This document shows, one piece after another, positions 43,546 to 52,296 of a DNA stretch of 64,000 nt. Origin of the DNA: Cryobacterium psychrophilum. Lineage in GTDB: Bacteria > Actinomycetota > Actinomycetes > Actinomycetales > Microbacteriaceae. The translations under genes were made by a program, and so were the position numbers. The stretch spans positions 2,852,001-2,916,000 of the forward strand of contig NZ_SODI01000001.1 in NCBI RefSeq assembly GCF_004365915.1. The letters run 5' to 3'. The stretch's first letter is position 1. Each line of letters begins with the position of its first letter. A model generated the notes under the pieces. That model was not told the origin of the DNA. It did no database searches and worked only from the letters and a program-made list of their open reading frames with translations.

Positions 43546-45166
43546 GCGGTACGGCTTTGAGGTTCCACGAATTTGGACGAAGCCTCTCCGTGAGCTCACG
43601 CCGGAGACCTCGCTGGGCTTTGAGGTCATCGAGTTTGCGCTGACCATTCTGGGCGTGGATCTATACCCCTGGCAGAAGTTCTTGCTCATCCATGCCTTGG
43701 AGCTGCTCGAAGATGGGCAGTACCGGTTCCGCCGCGTTGTCGTTCTGGTAGCACGCCAGCAGGGCAAAACTTTGCTGGCGTCGGTGCTGGCCGCGTGGTG
43801 GCTGTACGTCGACTCGGCGCGTCACCCTGACCGTGTGCCGCCACTGAAGTTCAAGGTCGTCGGTGTCGCGCAGAACCTCGATATCGCACGCGAGCCCTGG
43901 GCGTCCGTGAAGCTGTGGTGCGACCCGAAGCCTGACACGGCTGAGGAATCGGAGCTCGCTATTGAGGCGCTGCAGGATGCGACGGCGAAGGTTTCGGACA
44001 CGAACGGCAAAGAGTCGATCATCGCCCTGTCGCGTGCTCACTATGAGATCCGCGCGGGAAAGAATGCCCGTGGTAAGCCGGCGGCGCGCGTGCTCATGGA
44101 TGAGATGCGCGAGCAACGGGACTGGGCTGTCTGGAACGCTGTGTCGCAAACAACGAAGTCGTTCTGGAACGGCATGTTGATCGGTTTCTCGAACGCTGGC
44201 GATGCGGGCGCGGTGGTACTTCGGACGCAGCGTGATGCTGCGACTGCGGACATCATCGAGTGGGAAACCTACGTCGACGCCGGGATCATGTCGGCTGAGG
44301 AGTTCGCGAACGGCCGCGATATGTCCCTGGGGCTGTTTGAGTGGTCAGCGCCAGAAGGTTGCGATAAGGACGACATCGAAGGCATCCTTCAGGCGAACCC
44401 GTCTATTGGTCATGGGTCAATGACGGTGCAGTCGGCTCTCGCGGACATCCGAGGCATGACCGACGCCGGGTACCGGACCGAGGTCCTGTGCCAGTGGGTC
44501 TCGTCGCGGGTTGAGTCGTTCATCGACATCAAGGACTGGAAGGACCTGCAGGTGTCGATCGGGTCGGTGCGGATTCCGAAGGGCTCGCGCACCGTCTGGG
44601 GCGTGGATACGTCAGCTGACCGTAAGACGTCGTGGGTGTCTGCTGCGGTATTCACAGACTCGGGGAAGCCGTTCGTCACCGTGCGGGTGAGGCGTCCCGG
44701 CATGATGTGGGTCCCTGACTACCTCGCGGCTCTTGCGGAGAAGTCAGGGCACGTAGAGGTGGTTCTGCAAGGCAAGGGCTGTCCGGCTGTGGACTTTATC
44801 GAGCCGCTCAAAAAGGCCGGCCTGATCGTGCACGCCTTGGAGGGTGGCACCTTCGCTCTTGCGACGGGCCGCATTCAAGACCGGGTGCGTGACGGCGACC
44901 TAATCATCGTTGAACAGCCGGACGTTGACCTCGGCATCGAGGGCGGCGTCGCCATGTCCTATGCGGAGAACCTCGCCTGGGCGCGTCACAAGTCGCTGCC
45001 TGTGGACATTAGCGGGGCTGTCTCTGAGACGGTCGCGCTATACGGGCTCGAAGTCCTCGAACCTGCCACGCCCGAACCAACACCACCACCCCCGCCGCAA
45101 GCCGAGCTTGTCACGCGGGACGACACTTCGCCGTCTGATGCAAATCTCGCGACGGCCGCATTTTAG
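43505..45166 (+). CDS. terminase large subunit
   Basis: 553 aa. ATPase part: adenine/PWQKF motif (YPWQKFLLIHALELL), Walker A VARQQGKT at about 82-89, Walker B RVLMDE (195-200), coupling motif region SQTTKSFW. Nuclease part: first catalytic Asp in VWGVDTSADRK, later acidic residues near PAVDF and the C-terminal AMSYAENLAWAR. Motor that cuts and packages DNA into the prohead. Confidence 0.93.
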   Translation: MISQTSSSGTGSARRYGFEVPRIWTKPLRELTPETSLGFEVIEFALTILGVDLYPWQKFLLIHALELLEDGQYRFRRVVVLVARQQGKTLLASVLAAWWLYVDSARHPDRVPPLKFKVVGVAQNLDIAREPWASVKLWCDPKPDTAEESELAIEALQDATAKVSDTNGKESIIALSRAHYEIRAGKNARGKPAARVLMDEMREQRDWAVWNAVSQTTKSFWNGMLIGFSNAGDAGAVVLRTQRDAATADIIEWETYVDAGIMSAEEFANGRDMSLGLFEWSAPEGCDKDDIEGILQANPSIGHGSMTVQSALADIRGMTDAGYRTEVLCQWVSSRVESFIDIKDWKDLQVSIGSVRIPKGSRTVWGVDTSADRKTSWVSAAVFTDSGKPFVTVRVRRPGMMWVPDYLAALAEKSGHVEVVLQGKGCPAVDFIEPLKKAGLIVHALEGGTFALATGRIQDRVRDGDLIIVEQPDVDLGIEGGVAMSYAENLAWARHKSLPVDISGAVSETVALYGLEVLEPATPEPTPPPPPQAELVTRDDTSPSDANLATAAF

Positions 45167-45180
45167 AGAGAGGGTTTCAC

Positions 45181-46443
45181 GTGCCAGAAGAACAGGGCTA
45201 TCAGGTCGGCATTCTGTCATCCTGGGCGAGCATGGCGGCTGAGTCTCACGAGACAAACCCGGATCTTGCCTGGCCGTTGTCGATCGAAGTGTTCGACAAG
45301 ATGCGCCGCGAGGATTCGCAAATCGGCAGCGTCCTCCGCGCTGTCACCCTGCCAATTCGTGGTGCCGAGTGGATGATCGACCCCGCCGGTGCTCGCGCTG
45401 AGGTGGTGGATCTGATCGCTACTGACTTGGGGTTACCGGTCAAGGGGCAGCCCCCGGCGAAAGCGGCGCGAACCCGCGGCCGGTTCCAGTGGGGCGAGCA
45501 TCTACGGATGGCACTCCTTGAGCTGGTCTACGGGCACTCGTACTTCGAGCAGGTGTACAAGCCTGAGGGTGACCGGTTGCGGTTGAAGAAGCTGTCTTGG
45601 CGTCCGCCGCGCAGCATCTCGAATGTGCAGGTCGCCCGTGATGGTGGCTTGATCGCGATCGAGCAGCATGGGGTGAAGGACCCGATTCCAGTGGACCGGC
45701 TCGTCGCGTATGTCAACGATCGCGAAGGTGGCAACTGGATCGGCCAGAGCCTCCTACGCACCGCGTATAAGAACTGGCTTCTGAAGGACCGGATGCTGCG
45801 CGCTCAGGCGTTGACCGTCGAGCGCAACGGCCTCGGCGTTCCCGTGTACACCGGAGCGCCCGTGCCGGACACAGCATCGACTGAAGAGCGAGCAAAGTGG
45901 ATGGACTCCGAGAAGGAGGCCGGCCTGAAACTTGCCACCGGGTTCCGCGCCGGCGCGGCTGCGGGCGCATCGATACCTCACGGGGCGACGCTTGAGCTGA
46001 AGGGTGTCACGGGCAAGCTGCCGGACACCGATGAGCCGATCCGCTACCACGACGAGCAGATTGCCCGCGCAGTGCTGGCTCACTTCCTGAACCTTGGAAC
46101 CGAGACGGGATCGTGGGCGCTCGGGTCGACGTTCGCGAACTTCTTCACGGACTCGCTGAATGCCGTAGCGGCACACATCGCCGATGTGACTCAGGCGCAC
46201 GTCGTTGAGGACCTCGTGGACTGGAACTGGGGCGAGTCTGAGCCTGCGCCGAGGATCACTTTCAAGCCCATCGGTGCCGGGCATCCACTGACTGCCGAGG
46301 CGCTGAAGCAGCTGATCGAAGCTGGCGTGATCAACCCGGACGAGACACTCGAATCGTTCATGCGGGCGGCATACAGCCTGCCCGTGAAAGACACCGGTTC
46401 GGAGCCCGATGCTCCCGTCAATGACCCCCAGGAGGACTCATGA
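45181..46443 (+). CDS. portal protein (DUF935 / Mu gp29-like)
   Basis: 420 aa, GTG start after AGAGAGGGTTTC. VFDKMRREDSQIGSVLRAVTLPIRGAEW, LLELVYGHSYFEQVYK and AYKNWLLKDRMLRAQALTVERNGLGVPVY are typical of the family. Forms the dodecameric ring at the capsid vertex. ATGA overlap with the protease gene. Confidence 0.85.
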   Translation: MPEEQGYQVGILSSWASMAAESHETNPDLAWPLSIEVFDKMRREDSQIGSVLRAVTLPIRGAEWMIDPAGARAEVVDLIATDLGLPVKGQPPAKAARTRGRFQWGEHLRMALLELVYGHSYFEQVYKPEGDRLRLKKLSWRPPRSISNVQVARDGGLIAIEQHGVKDPIPVDRLVAYVNDREGGNWIGQSLLRTAYKNWLLKDRMLRAQALTVERNGLGVPVYTGAPVPDTASTEERAKWMDSEKEAGLKLATGFRAGAAAGASIPHGATLELKGVTGKLPDTDEPIRYHDEQIARAVLAHFLNLGTETGSWALGSTFANFFTDSLNAVAAHIADVTQAHVVEDLVDWNWGESEPAPRITFKPIGAGHPLTAEALKQLIEAGVINPDETLESFMRAAYSLPVKDTGSEPDAPVNDPQEDS

Positions 46444-47615
46444 AACACCCGACCGCGGCAAGCGCCGCCGGTGCCAAGGATTGGTTTCGCATCCAGGCCG
46501 CCGCGAAAACGGATGATGCGCCGGCATCGGCCGATGTGTATATCTACGAGCACATCGGTCAGGACTGGTGGGGTGACGGGGTTGGCGCGAAGACATTCTC
46601 GGAGCAGCTCGACGCCCTCGACGTTGACACCATCCGCCTCTACCTGAACTCACCGGGTGGAGCGGCGTGGGAGGGCGTGGCGATCATGAACTCGCTACGT
46701 CGGCACAAGGCACGCATCGAGGTCATTGTCGACGGCATCGCAGCTTCTGCGGCGTCGGTCATCGCAATGGCGGGCGATCACATCACCATGAACCGCGGTT
46801 CCGAACTCATGATCCACGATGCGTGGGGAATGGCAGCGGGCAACGCGAAGGACATGGAGGACACTGCGCTGATCCTCGCGAAGCTGTCCGACTCGCTTGC
46901 CGACACGTATGCGGCTCGCGCCGGCAAGGACCGTGCGTACTGGCGCGATCTGATGCGAGCTGAGACCTGGTACACGGCTGAGGAAGCCGTGATCGCTGGT
47001 CTCGCAGATGAATGGGTTGACGCGCCCGCAGCGTCGGCCGCTTTTGACCTCTCGAAGCTCGGCTTCGCGTTTGCGGGCCGTGCGCACGCTCCCGCGCCGC
47101 GCATCGAGACCCCTGAACTCCCGAGCTCGACCGAGCCGGGTAACACCAACCGAAAGGAGAACGTCGTGGCTTACGACGATCTGAAGGCTGGCCTCCGTGA
47201 ACGGCTCGGCATGGCCGATGCTGCGGCCTCTGACGAGCAGCTTCTCGCTGCTGTGGACGAGACTCTCACCGCGAAGGCCGACATCACCACCCCAGAGGGA
47301 ACCGTCCTGATCGACTCCACCATGCTCGCCGACCTGCAGGCATCCGCCGCGCTTGGACGCCAGGCACGCGAGGAGCAGGACACCACCCGCCGCGAGTCGA
47401 TCGTGCACAACGCGGTCAGTGAAGGCCGGATCTCGCCGGCGTCGCGCGAAACGTGGCTCGCTCAGCTCGCGACGAACGAAGAGGGCACGAATGCTCTCAT
47501 TGGGTCGCTGGCGAAGAACACGGTCCCGGTCGCAGAGATCGGAACTGCCGAGGAACCGTCCGAAGCTGACAGCCTCTACGCCTCGGCGTGGGGCACCGAC
47601 ACGAAGGAGGCCTGA
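46440..47615 (+). CDS. ClpP-type prohead protease fused to scaffold domain
   Basis: 391 aa. Residues 30-200 are a ClpP/SppA-like serine protease: LYLNSPGG (68-74), catalytic Ser103 in GIAASAAS, His126 in ELMIHDAW. Residues 243-391 are a charged helical scaffold (LLAAVDETLTAK, ASAALGRQAREEQDTTRRESI). An internal GTG at 47166 with AAAGGAG upstream allows separate synthesis of the scaffold, like lambda C/Nu3. Confidence 0.88.
   Translation: MKHPTAASAAGAKDWFRIQAAAKTDDAPASADVYIYEHIGQDWWGDGVGAKTFSEQLDALDVDTIRLYLNSPGGAAWEGVAIMNSLRRHKARIEVIVDGIAASAASVIAMAGDHITMNRGSELMIHDAWGMAAGNAKDMEDTALILAKLSDSLADTYAARAGKDRAYWRDLMRAETWYTAEEAVIAGLADEWVDAPAASAAFDLSKLGFAFAGRAHAPAPRIETPELPSSTEPGNTNRKENVVAYDDLKAGLRERLGMADAAASDEQLLAAVDETLTAKADITTPEGTVLIDSTMLADLQASAALGRQAREEQDTTRRESIVHNAVSEGRISPASRETWLAQLATNEEGTNALIGSLAKNTVPVAEIGTAEEPSEADSLYASAWGTDTKEA
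47166..47615 (+). CDS. nested scaffold protein from an internal start
   Basis: In frame with the protease. GTG at codon 243 is preceded at eight bases by AAAGGAGA, a stronger site than most in this prophage, although it lies in the middle of a gene. Product about 149 aa: VAYDDLKAGLRERLGMADAA then helical. Excess scaffold over protease is what head assembly needs. Confidence 0.6.
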   Translation: MAYDDLKAGLRERLGMADAAASDEQLLAAVDETLTAKADITTPEGTVLIDSTMLADLQASAALGRQAREEQDTTRRESIVHNAVSEGRISPASRETWLAQLATNEEGTNALIGSLAKNTVPVAEIGTAEEPSEADSLYASAWGTDTKEA

Positions 47616-47617
47616 TC

Positions 47618-47983
47618 GTGGCTGACTACCTGCCCAAGTTCACTCCCGGCAAGGCCGTGACTTTCACCGCCTCGGGCGACGTCATTGGCGGTCGCCTGGT
47701 CAATGTCACCGGCAACCGAACCGTTGCCCCTGCCGGTGCTGACTCCGCGGCCGTTGTCGGCGTGGCCGGTTTCGACGCACTGACCGGAGAATCGGTCACT
47801 GTCTACACCCGCCCGTCCGGCGTGCAGCAGCTGGTGGCCAGCGCCGCGATTGCCGCCGGCGCGAAGATCATCTCGGCAGCCGCAGGGAAGATCGCCACTC
47901 AGGGTGCAGGCACCAACCCCATCGGCATTGCCCTCGCGGCTGCCACCGCCGACCTGGACGTCATCGACGTCCTGTTCATCTAA
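47618..47983 (+). CDS. head decoration protein (DUF2190-like)
   Basis: 121 aa, beta-rich. FTPGKAVTFTASGDVIGGRLVNVTGN, VVGVAGFDALTGESVTVY and AAIAAGAKIISAAAGKIAT match small capsid-stabilising proteins that sit beside the major capsid gene. GTG at 47618. Confidence 0.78.
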   Translation: MADYLPKFTPGKAVTFTASGDVIGGRLVNVTGNRTVAPAGADSAAVVGVAGFDALTGESVTVYTRPSGVQQLVASAAIAAGAKIISAAAGKIATQGAGTNPIGIALAAATADLDVIDVLFI

Positions 47984-47997
47984 GGAGCACAAGAGAC

Positions 47998-48915
47998 ATG
48001 GCGTCTTACACATACCCGGTGGCGCGGCCCGAGGGCTCGCTCACCGTCGCACAGATCCACCTTCTGCTGCAGAGCCCCCAGCTCATCGCGAAGCGCGTCG
48101 CGGATCTGACCAAGATGCGTTTCGTCGCGGATTACCTCCTCTCGGGGCGGTACACCGCGGCCGGTGGCGGACTCTTCTACGAGACCGGCGAGGAGATCTT
48201 CGCCGCGGACTCGCCTGAGGCTGTCGGGCCGGGAGGCGAGTACCCGAAGACGGTGTTGACGCAGGGCGAGATCGCCGCCGCGAAGACTGTCAAGTGGGGC
48301 ATCGAGACGGACATCACCGACGAGAAGATCTCCCAGCAGGGAATCGCGATCATCAATAAGGCGCTCATTCGCCTCAGCAACACCGTCGTCAAGCACGTTG
48401 ACGGCGTGGCAATGGCCGTCATCGCATCGAAGGTCACGAGCACGTTTGCGTCGCCGGCCCCGTGGACGACCGCTGGCGCGGCAATTGAGGCACTCACGAG
48501 CATCTCGCTCACGCGCTCTGATGCAGGTACCGGCCTTGATCTGTCCACGGTCGTGCTGAAGCCCACGCAGTACGCGAAGCTCATCCGCATCCTGGTCGAT
48601 GACAAGGCGCTCCCGCGCGAGCAGGGCAACATTGCCGTCACCGGCAACCTGCCCGTCGACGCGCTCGGCTTCACCTGGGTGACGAGCCCGTTCTACACCG
48701 GGACCGACCCGCTCCTGATCGACCGCGATCAGCTCGGCGGCGTCGCGGATGAGAAGCTCGGCTCCCCGGGTTACGCGTCCTTCGGCGGCTCTGGCGTCGA
48801 AACGAAGTCCGACCGTCACCGCGACGACAAGTACGAGCTGCGCGCCCGCCGCGTTGTTGTCCCTGTCGTCACGGAGCCGCTCGCCGGCGTCAAGATCACG
48901 AACACGGGCCTCTAA
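47998..48915 (+). CDS. major capsid protein (HK97-fold family)
   Basis: 305 aa. SPQLIAKRVADLTKMRFVADYLLSGRYTA, GPGGEYPKTVLTQGEI and TDEKISQQGIAIINKALIRLSNTVVKHVDG are the capsid's spine-helix and axial regions. It stands in the standard place after protease and decoration genes. One base overlap with the next gene. Confidence 0.85.
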   Translation: MASYTYPVARPEGSLTVAQIHLLLQSPQLIAKRVADLTKMRFVADYLLSGRYTAAGGGLFYETGEEIFAADSPEAVGPGGEYPKTVLTQGEIAAAKTVKWGIETDITDEKISQQGIAIINKALIRLSNTVVKHVDGVAMAVIASKVTSTFASPAPWTTAGAAIEALTSISLTRSDAGTGLDLSTVVLKPTQYAKLIRILVDDKALPREQGNIAVTGNLPVDALGFTWVTSPFYTGTDPLLIDRDQLGGVADEKLGSPGYASFGGSGVETKSDRHRDDKYELRARRVVVPVVTEPLAGVKITNTGL

Positions 48916-49196
48916 TGGCCGCGTACGTGGTGACGGGTGCCGCCGTCGTGCTCCCCACGGAGGGCGGCAGCGAGCGGTATCTGTACCGTGGCGCTCCCGT
49001 CGGCGACGGCTTCACGGCCGAGGGCATCAAGCACGCCGTGTCGGTGGGCCTCATCGAGAAGGTCAAGGCACCGGCTGTGAAGTCCGCAGCCGAGAAGTCG
49101 GCAGATGCCAAGGCTGAAGCCGACGCGAAGGCCGCGGCCGAGAAAGCAGCAGCCGACGCGAAGTCTTCCGCTGCCGAAGAACAGAACAGCAAGTAA
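48915..49196 (+). CDS. small head protein with Lys/Ala-rich tail, 93 aa
   Basis: AAYVVTGAAVVLPTEGGSERYLYRGAPV is a short beta domain; from residue 45 on it is Ala/Lys/Glu repeats, probably one long helix. Common directly after the capsid gene in actinophages. Exact role unknown. Confidence 0.65.
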   Translation: MAAYVVTGAAVVLPTEGGSERYLYRGAPVGDGFTAEGIKHAVSVGLIEKVKAPAVKSAAEKSADAKAEADAKAAAEKAAADAKSSAAEEQNSK

Positions 49197-49214
49197 CCAG
49201 AGGGGGGCGATGGG

Positions 49215-49565
49215 GTGATAGTTTCAACGGATCTCACGGGCGTCGATGAGTTGCTGGCGCAGCGGATAATCGCAGTTGCCGTATCCATCGCCCCCTGCTT
49301 GGACTCGCTTCCTGATGGTAGTGGCCGAAGCAGTGCGGTCGCGATCCTGAGAGGGATTGCGGCGGATGTCGCGGACCGCGGTTCGCGGATGGTCAAGTCG
49401 CAGCGGATGGGTCCGGCATCGGTTGAGTACACGTCAACTGATTCGTGGTTCTCCGCAGATGACCGGTCGGCGCTGCGTTCCCTCTGTGGCGCTGTGGCAC
49501 AGCCCGGGATGCCCGTTGGCCAGTTCCCCAAAAGTGGCCTTGTCAACAGGCTCTGGCCAGAGTAG
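49215..49565 (+). CDS. head-tail connector (adaptor-type), 116 aa
   Basis: GTG start after GGGGGGCGATGGG. Residues LLAQRIIAVAVSIAPCLDSL, VAILRGIAADVADRGSRMVKSQRMGPASVEYTS fit a helical Gp6/Gp15-type adaptor. Assigned largely by position. Confidence 0.68.
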   Translation: MIVSTDLTGVDELLAQRIIAVAVSIAPCLDSLPDGSGRSSAVAILRGIAADVADRGSRMVKSQRMGPASVEYTSTDSWFSADDRSALRSLCGAVAQPGMPVGQFPKSGLVNRLWPE

Positions 49566-49574
49566 AGGGTACGC

Positions 49575-49925
49575 ATGGATCTCCTATTCGGACAGGCAGT
49601 GTTCCGGGATCGGCGAAAGTCGGCCCCGGACCCGTACAACCCCGGATCGACCATCCCGGGCAGTTGGAGTGATCCGGACACGGTCACCATTCAGGGCGCG
49701 TTCGTCGCGTCGTCGTCAAGCTCATCAGTTGCCACGGCGACGCGCACGCAGACCCTCACGGCAAAGAGCCTGTTCTGCGATGCGGCGTCCGATGTGCTCG
49801 TGGGCGATCGCATCCGGGCGGGCGCAGAATCGTACCAGGTCGACGCGAAACCTGCCGCTGACGTGAATCCGTTCACTGGGTGGCAGCCAGCGCAGGAGAT
49901 CCCGCTTGAGGAGGCATCTGGATGA
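49575..49925 (+). CDS. head-tail stopper protein, 116 aa
   Basis: LLFGQAVFRDRRKSAPDPYNPGS then beta-rich sequence to FTGWQPAQEIPLEE. The gene length and the order adaptor-stopper-gp10-terminator fit a stopper. ATGA overlap with the next gene. Confidence 0.65.
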   Translation: MDLLFGQAVFRDRRKSAPDPYNPGSTIPGSWSDPDTVTIQGAFVASSSSSSVATATRTQTLTAKSLFCDAASDVLVGDRIRAGAESYQVDAKPAADVNPFTGWQPAQEIPLEEASG

Positions 49926-50191
49926 AGTTCAACGACAGATATTTCGATGAGCTGGGCAACTCTGCGCAAGTGGAGCGCATCGTCGTCGGGGCGGCTGAGG
50001 ATGCCGCTGGGGTCGCGCGCAGCACGGCTCCGGTCGATTCGGGCGAGTATCGCGACAGTATTCACGTCGAGGTTGATCGCGCAGCACACCGGGTGGTCGC
50101 GAAGGTTGTGGCCAGCTCGGATCACTCGATGCTTGTCGAGTCGCAGACGGGCAACCTTTCGCGAGCACTGAGGTCGGTGACGCGTGGCTGA
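49922..50191 (+). CDS. HK97 gp10-like tail component, 89 aa
   Basis: EDAAGVARSTAPVDSGEYRDSIHVEVDRAAHRVVAKVVASSDHSMLVESQTGNLSRAL carries the gp10 pattern APVDSGxYRxSI and a terminal ExGTxxL-like part. Connects head and tail. Overlaps the next gene. Confidence 0.8.
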   Translation: MKFNDRYFDELGNSAQVERIVVGAAEDAAGVARSTAPVDSGEYRDSIHVEVDRAAHRVVAKVVASSDHSMLVESQTGNLSRALRSVTRG

Positions 50192-50615
50192 CCCGCTGGT
50201 CGTGCACGCCGACCTCGAACTGTTCCTGACGGCGTGGTATCGAGCGGCGCTCGCTGCACGGCCTGAACCTGTGTGTCAGGGGGTGGTGGTGTCGAATCGT
50301 GAGCCTGGCCCCAATGACCCGTTCCCGGCGCGGCTGCTCGTCATTCGTGATGACGGCGGCGCTGATACGTCGGTCATTGGTGCTGACCGCGACGTTGGCC
50401 TGTCAGTTCTGGCTGGCACGAAAGAGAACCCGCAGGATGCGAACGATCTAGCTCGCATCGTGCACGCTCTCCGTTCTCAGATCCCCGCGGTCGCACCAGA
50501 TAACCCGGTTTCGGCTGTCCTGTCCTCGCGCGGCCCGTTCGCTGTGACGGAATCCCAGCCGAAGGCGAGGCTATACATCACGATGACTCTCGCCGTCGTC
50601 GGCTCTCTCCTGTAA
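50184..50615 (+). CDS. tail terminator protein, 143 aa
   Basis: GTG at 50184. LELFLTAWYRAALAARPEPVCQGVVVSNREP, FPARLLVIRDDGG, RIVHALRSQIP and the C-terminal ARLYITMTLAVVG agree with tail terminators that cap the tail tube. Ends before a terminator at 50638. Confidence 0.72.
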   Translation: MADPLVVHADLELFLTAWYRAALAARPEPVCQGVVVSNREPGPNDPFPARLLVIRDDGGADTSVIGADRDVGLSVLAGTKENPQDANDLARIVHALRSQIPAVAPDNPVSAVLSSRGPFAVTESQPKARLYITMTLAVVGSLL

Positions 50616-50637
50616 TTCACCCTCTTACTCTCTCACC

Positions 50638-50666
50638 GCCCCCAAACATGGGGGCTTTTCGCTTTT
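50638..50666 (+). terminator. terminator between head and tail modules
   Basis: GCCCCC (50638-50643) pairs with GGGGGC (50650-50655), then TTTTCGCTTTT. It precedes the major tail gene by about 12 bases, so it may only attenuate readthrough or protect the 3' end of the head transcript. Confidence 0.65.
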
Positions 50667-50677
50667 AAGGAGCAATC

Positions 50678-51493
50678 ATGATCGACGCCTTCGGAAACGA
50701 CGTTGCGGCCGTTGGAATCCCGGTCTCGGGAATCCTCGGATTCGCCCCCAAGGGGACCGCCTTCCCCACGGCCTCGGAGGGTGCCAACCCGGCATTCGTT
50801 CTTCCGGTGGCATTCAAGAAGGCGGGCCTCTTCGCCGAGGATGGGGGTTTCGAGTGGACGCTTGAGGCCGATGGGGACCCCATCAAGTTCTGGCAGGACG
50901 GCTACTCGATCCCGTCCGGCCTCGCGAATGCCGACGTGGTCGCGAAGCTCGCCCAGTACGACGCGATCGTTCGTGAGCTCGCCTACGGCAAGACCGCCGA
51001 CGCGAACGGATACATCACGATCGACGCTGGCGGTCATGCCACGGAGTACGTCATGTTCACCGAGGAGATCTTCAAGAACGGTGTCATTCGCCGCCGTATC
51101 GCGGAGGTCAGCGTGAAGAGCGCCAAGACCGACAAGTCCGAGCGCGGCAGCGTCAATGCTACCGAAATTACGTTCAAGGCGAAGCGTTCCGCGTCCCTGA
51201 ACAACGAGCACTTGGGCGAGTGGCTGATTCCCGCCCCAGGGACCGCGCTTCCGACGATCACCTCGGCGCTTCCGACGGGCATGGGCGCAGGTAGCACGGT
51301 GGAGCTGGTTGGTACCGGCTTCACTGGCGCTACCGCGGTCACGGTCGGTGGTGTGGCTGCTGCGATGTTCACTGTGAACTCGGCTACGTCAATCACGCTC
51401 GCCATGCCTACCGGCTCCGCGGGTTCTTCGCCGATCGTCGTCACGACACCGGTGGGCGCATCGGTCGCGAAGGCGTACACGCGCGTCGCCTAG
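50678..51493 (+). CDS. major tail tube protein with C-terminal IPT/Ig-like domain
   Basis: 271 aa. Residues 1-180 are the tube protein (IPVSGILGFAPKG, FEWTLEADGDPIKFWQDGY, RRRIAEVSVKSAKTDKS). Residues about 185-270 (PTITSALPTGMGAGSTVELVGTGF, AVTVGGVAAAMFTVNS, VVTTPVGASVAKAYT) are an IPT/TIG immunoglobulin-like fold, which would decorate the outside of the tail. GGAGCAATC is the ribosome site. Confidence 0.88.
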   Translation: MIDAFGNDVAAVGIPVSGILGFAPKGTAFPTASEGANPAFVLPVAFKKAGLFAEDGGFEWTLEADGDPIKFWQDGYSIPSGLANADVVAKLAQYDAIVRELAYGKTADANGYITIDAGGHATEYVMFTEEIFKNGVIRRRIAEVSVKSAKTDKSERGSVNATEITFKAKRSASLNNEHLGEWLIPAPGTALPTITSALPTGMGAGSTVELVGTGFTGATAVTVGGVAAAMFTVNSATSITLAMPTGSAGSSPIVVTTPVGASVAKAYTRVA

Positions 51494-51504
51494 CCGAACT
51501 GACT

Positions 51505-51550
51505 GCTGGCCGGGGTTCTGATGGGCTCCCCGGCCAGCTTCACCCTTTTG
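51505..51550 (+). terminator. terminator after the major tail gene
   Basis: GCTGGCCGGGG (51505-51515) pairs with CCCCGGCCAGC (51528-51538), an 11-bp perfect stem, then TTCACCCTTTTG. This would let the major tail protein be made in excess over the genes downstream. Confidence 0.75.
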
Positions 51551-51581
51551 CCCATCATTACATCAACCCGAAAGGCCCATC

Positions 51582-51965
51582 ATGGCTACTTCCAAGACCG
51601 CCGGCCCCAAGCCCGACTTCCTCGTTGTTGAGGACCACCTCAAATGCCAGACGAACGAGGGGGAGATCTCCATCGACATGCGGATCCCGCTCGACCGCAT
51701 CGAGCTGTTCATGGACATGGACGAACTCGACATCGAGCAGAAGCACTATCCGCGGTACGTCATCGACAACATCCTTTGGCCGGAGGACAAGGACACTCTC
51801 AACGGCATGCGCGACGGCGCAAAGGCCATGACGATCGTCTTGAAATTCTCCACGTTCCTCGGCGAGCGAATGGGGGCCGATATGGGGGAATCATCGGGCT
51901 CTACAGAGTCGTCGGAAAGCACCGTCGAGCCCTCAGCTACGACTTCCGACACCGATTCGGAGTAG
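51582..51965 (+). CDS. tail assembly chaperone, short form (gpG-like)
   Basis: 127 aa. KPDFLVVEDHLKCQTNEGEISIDMRIPLDRIELFMDMD, a helical middle and a Ser/Thr/Glu tail. Binds the tape measure during tail assembly. Two G5 runs near its end (51872-51876 and 51884-51888) are the likely sites of a -1 frameshift that makes the longer form. Confidence 0.82.
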   Translation: MATSKTAGPKPDFLVVEDHLKCQTNEGEISIDMRIPLDRIELFMDMDELDIEQKHYPRYVIDNILWPEDKDTLNGMRDGAKAMTIVLKFSTFLGERMGADMGESSGSTESSESTVEPSATTSDTDSE

Positions 51966-52276
51966 GCCTCTCGGAGATCGGTCGCAGTATCCCATTTCGG
52001 GAGGCGATCGATCTCATTGAGGAGCTCCGGCGTGAGTTTGGGTCGCACCTGAACGCGAACGCCCACGGATGGGACTTCGCGGCCAGTTACGGCGATGCTA
52101 TGGCCGGGATTCACGCGGCAGCGTTCATGAATGCCAACCGCGACGAAAAAGAGCATCCGGAACCGTTCAAGGTGCCCATGCCGTGGCCCGCCGAGGTTGC
52201 GGTCGAGGAAGTCACTGAAGAAGAACGCGCTGAGCTGCGCGCGTCACTGCAGCGCCGATCGGCGTTCGCTCACTAG
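51884..52276 (+). CDS. tail assembly chaperone, -1 frameshift extension (gpGT-like)
   Basis: In the -1 frame, after GGG-GGA the sequence reads GIIGLYRVVGKHRRALSYDF, then FGVGLSEIGRSIPFREAIDLIEELR and a helical end to 52276. It has no own start codon with a ribosome site. GIIGLYRVV is conserved at this position in actinophage second chaperones. The fusion from 51582 would be about 231 aa. Slippage in ATGGGGGAA at 51882-51890 or in the earlier run gives the fusion. Confidence 0.8.
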   Translation, partial: GGIIGLYRVVGKHRRALSYDFRHRFGVGLSEIGRSIPFREAIDLIEELRREFGSHLNANAHGWDFAASYGDAMAGIHAAAFMNANRDEKEHPEPFKVPMPWPAEVAVEEVTEEERAELRASLQRRSAFAH

Positions 52277-52296
52277 AACATGGAAGCGAGGCCGAT

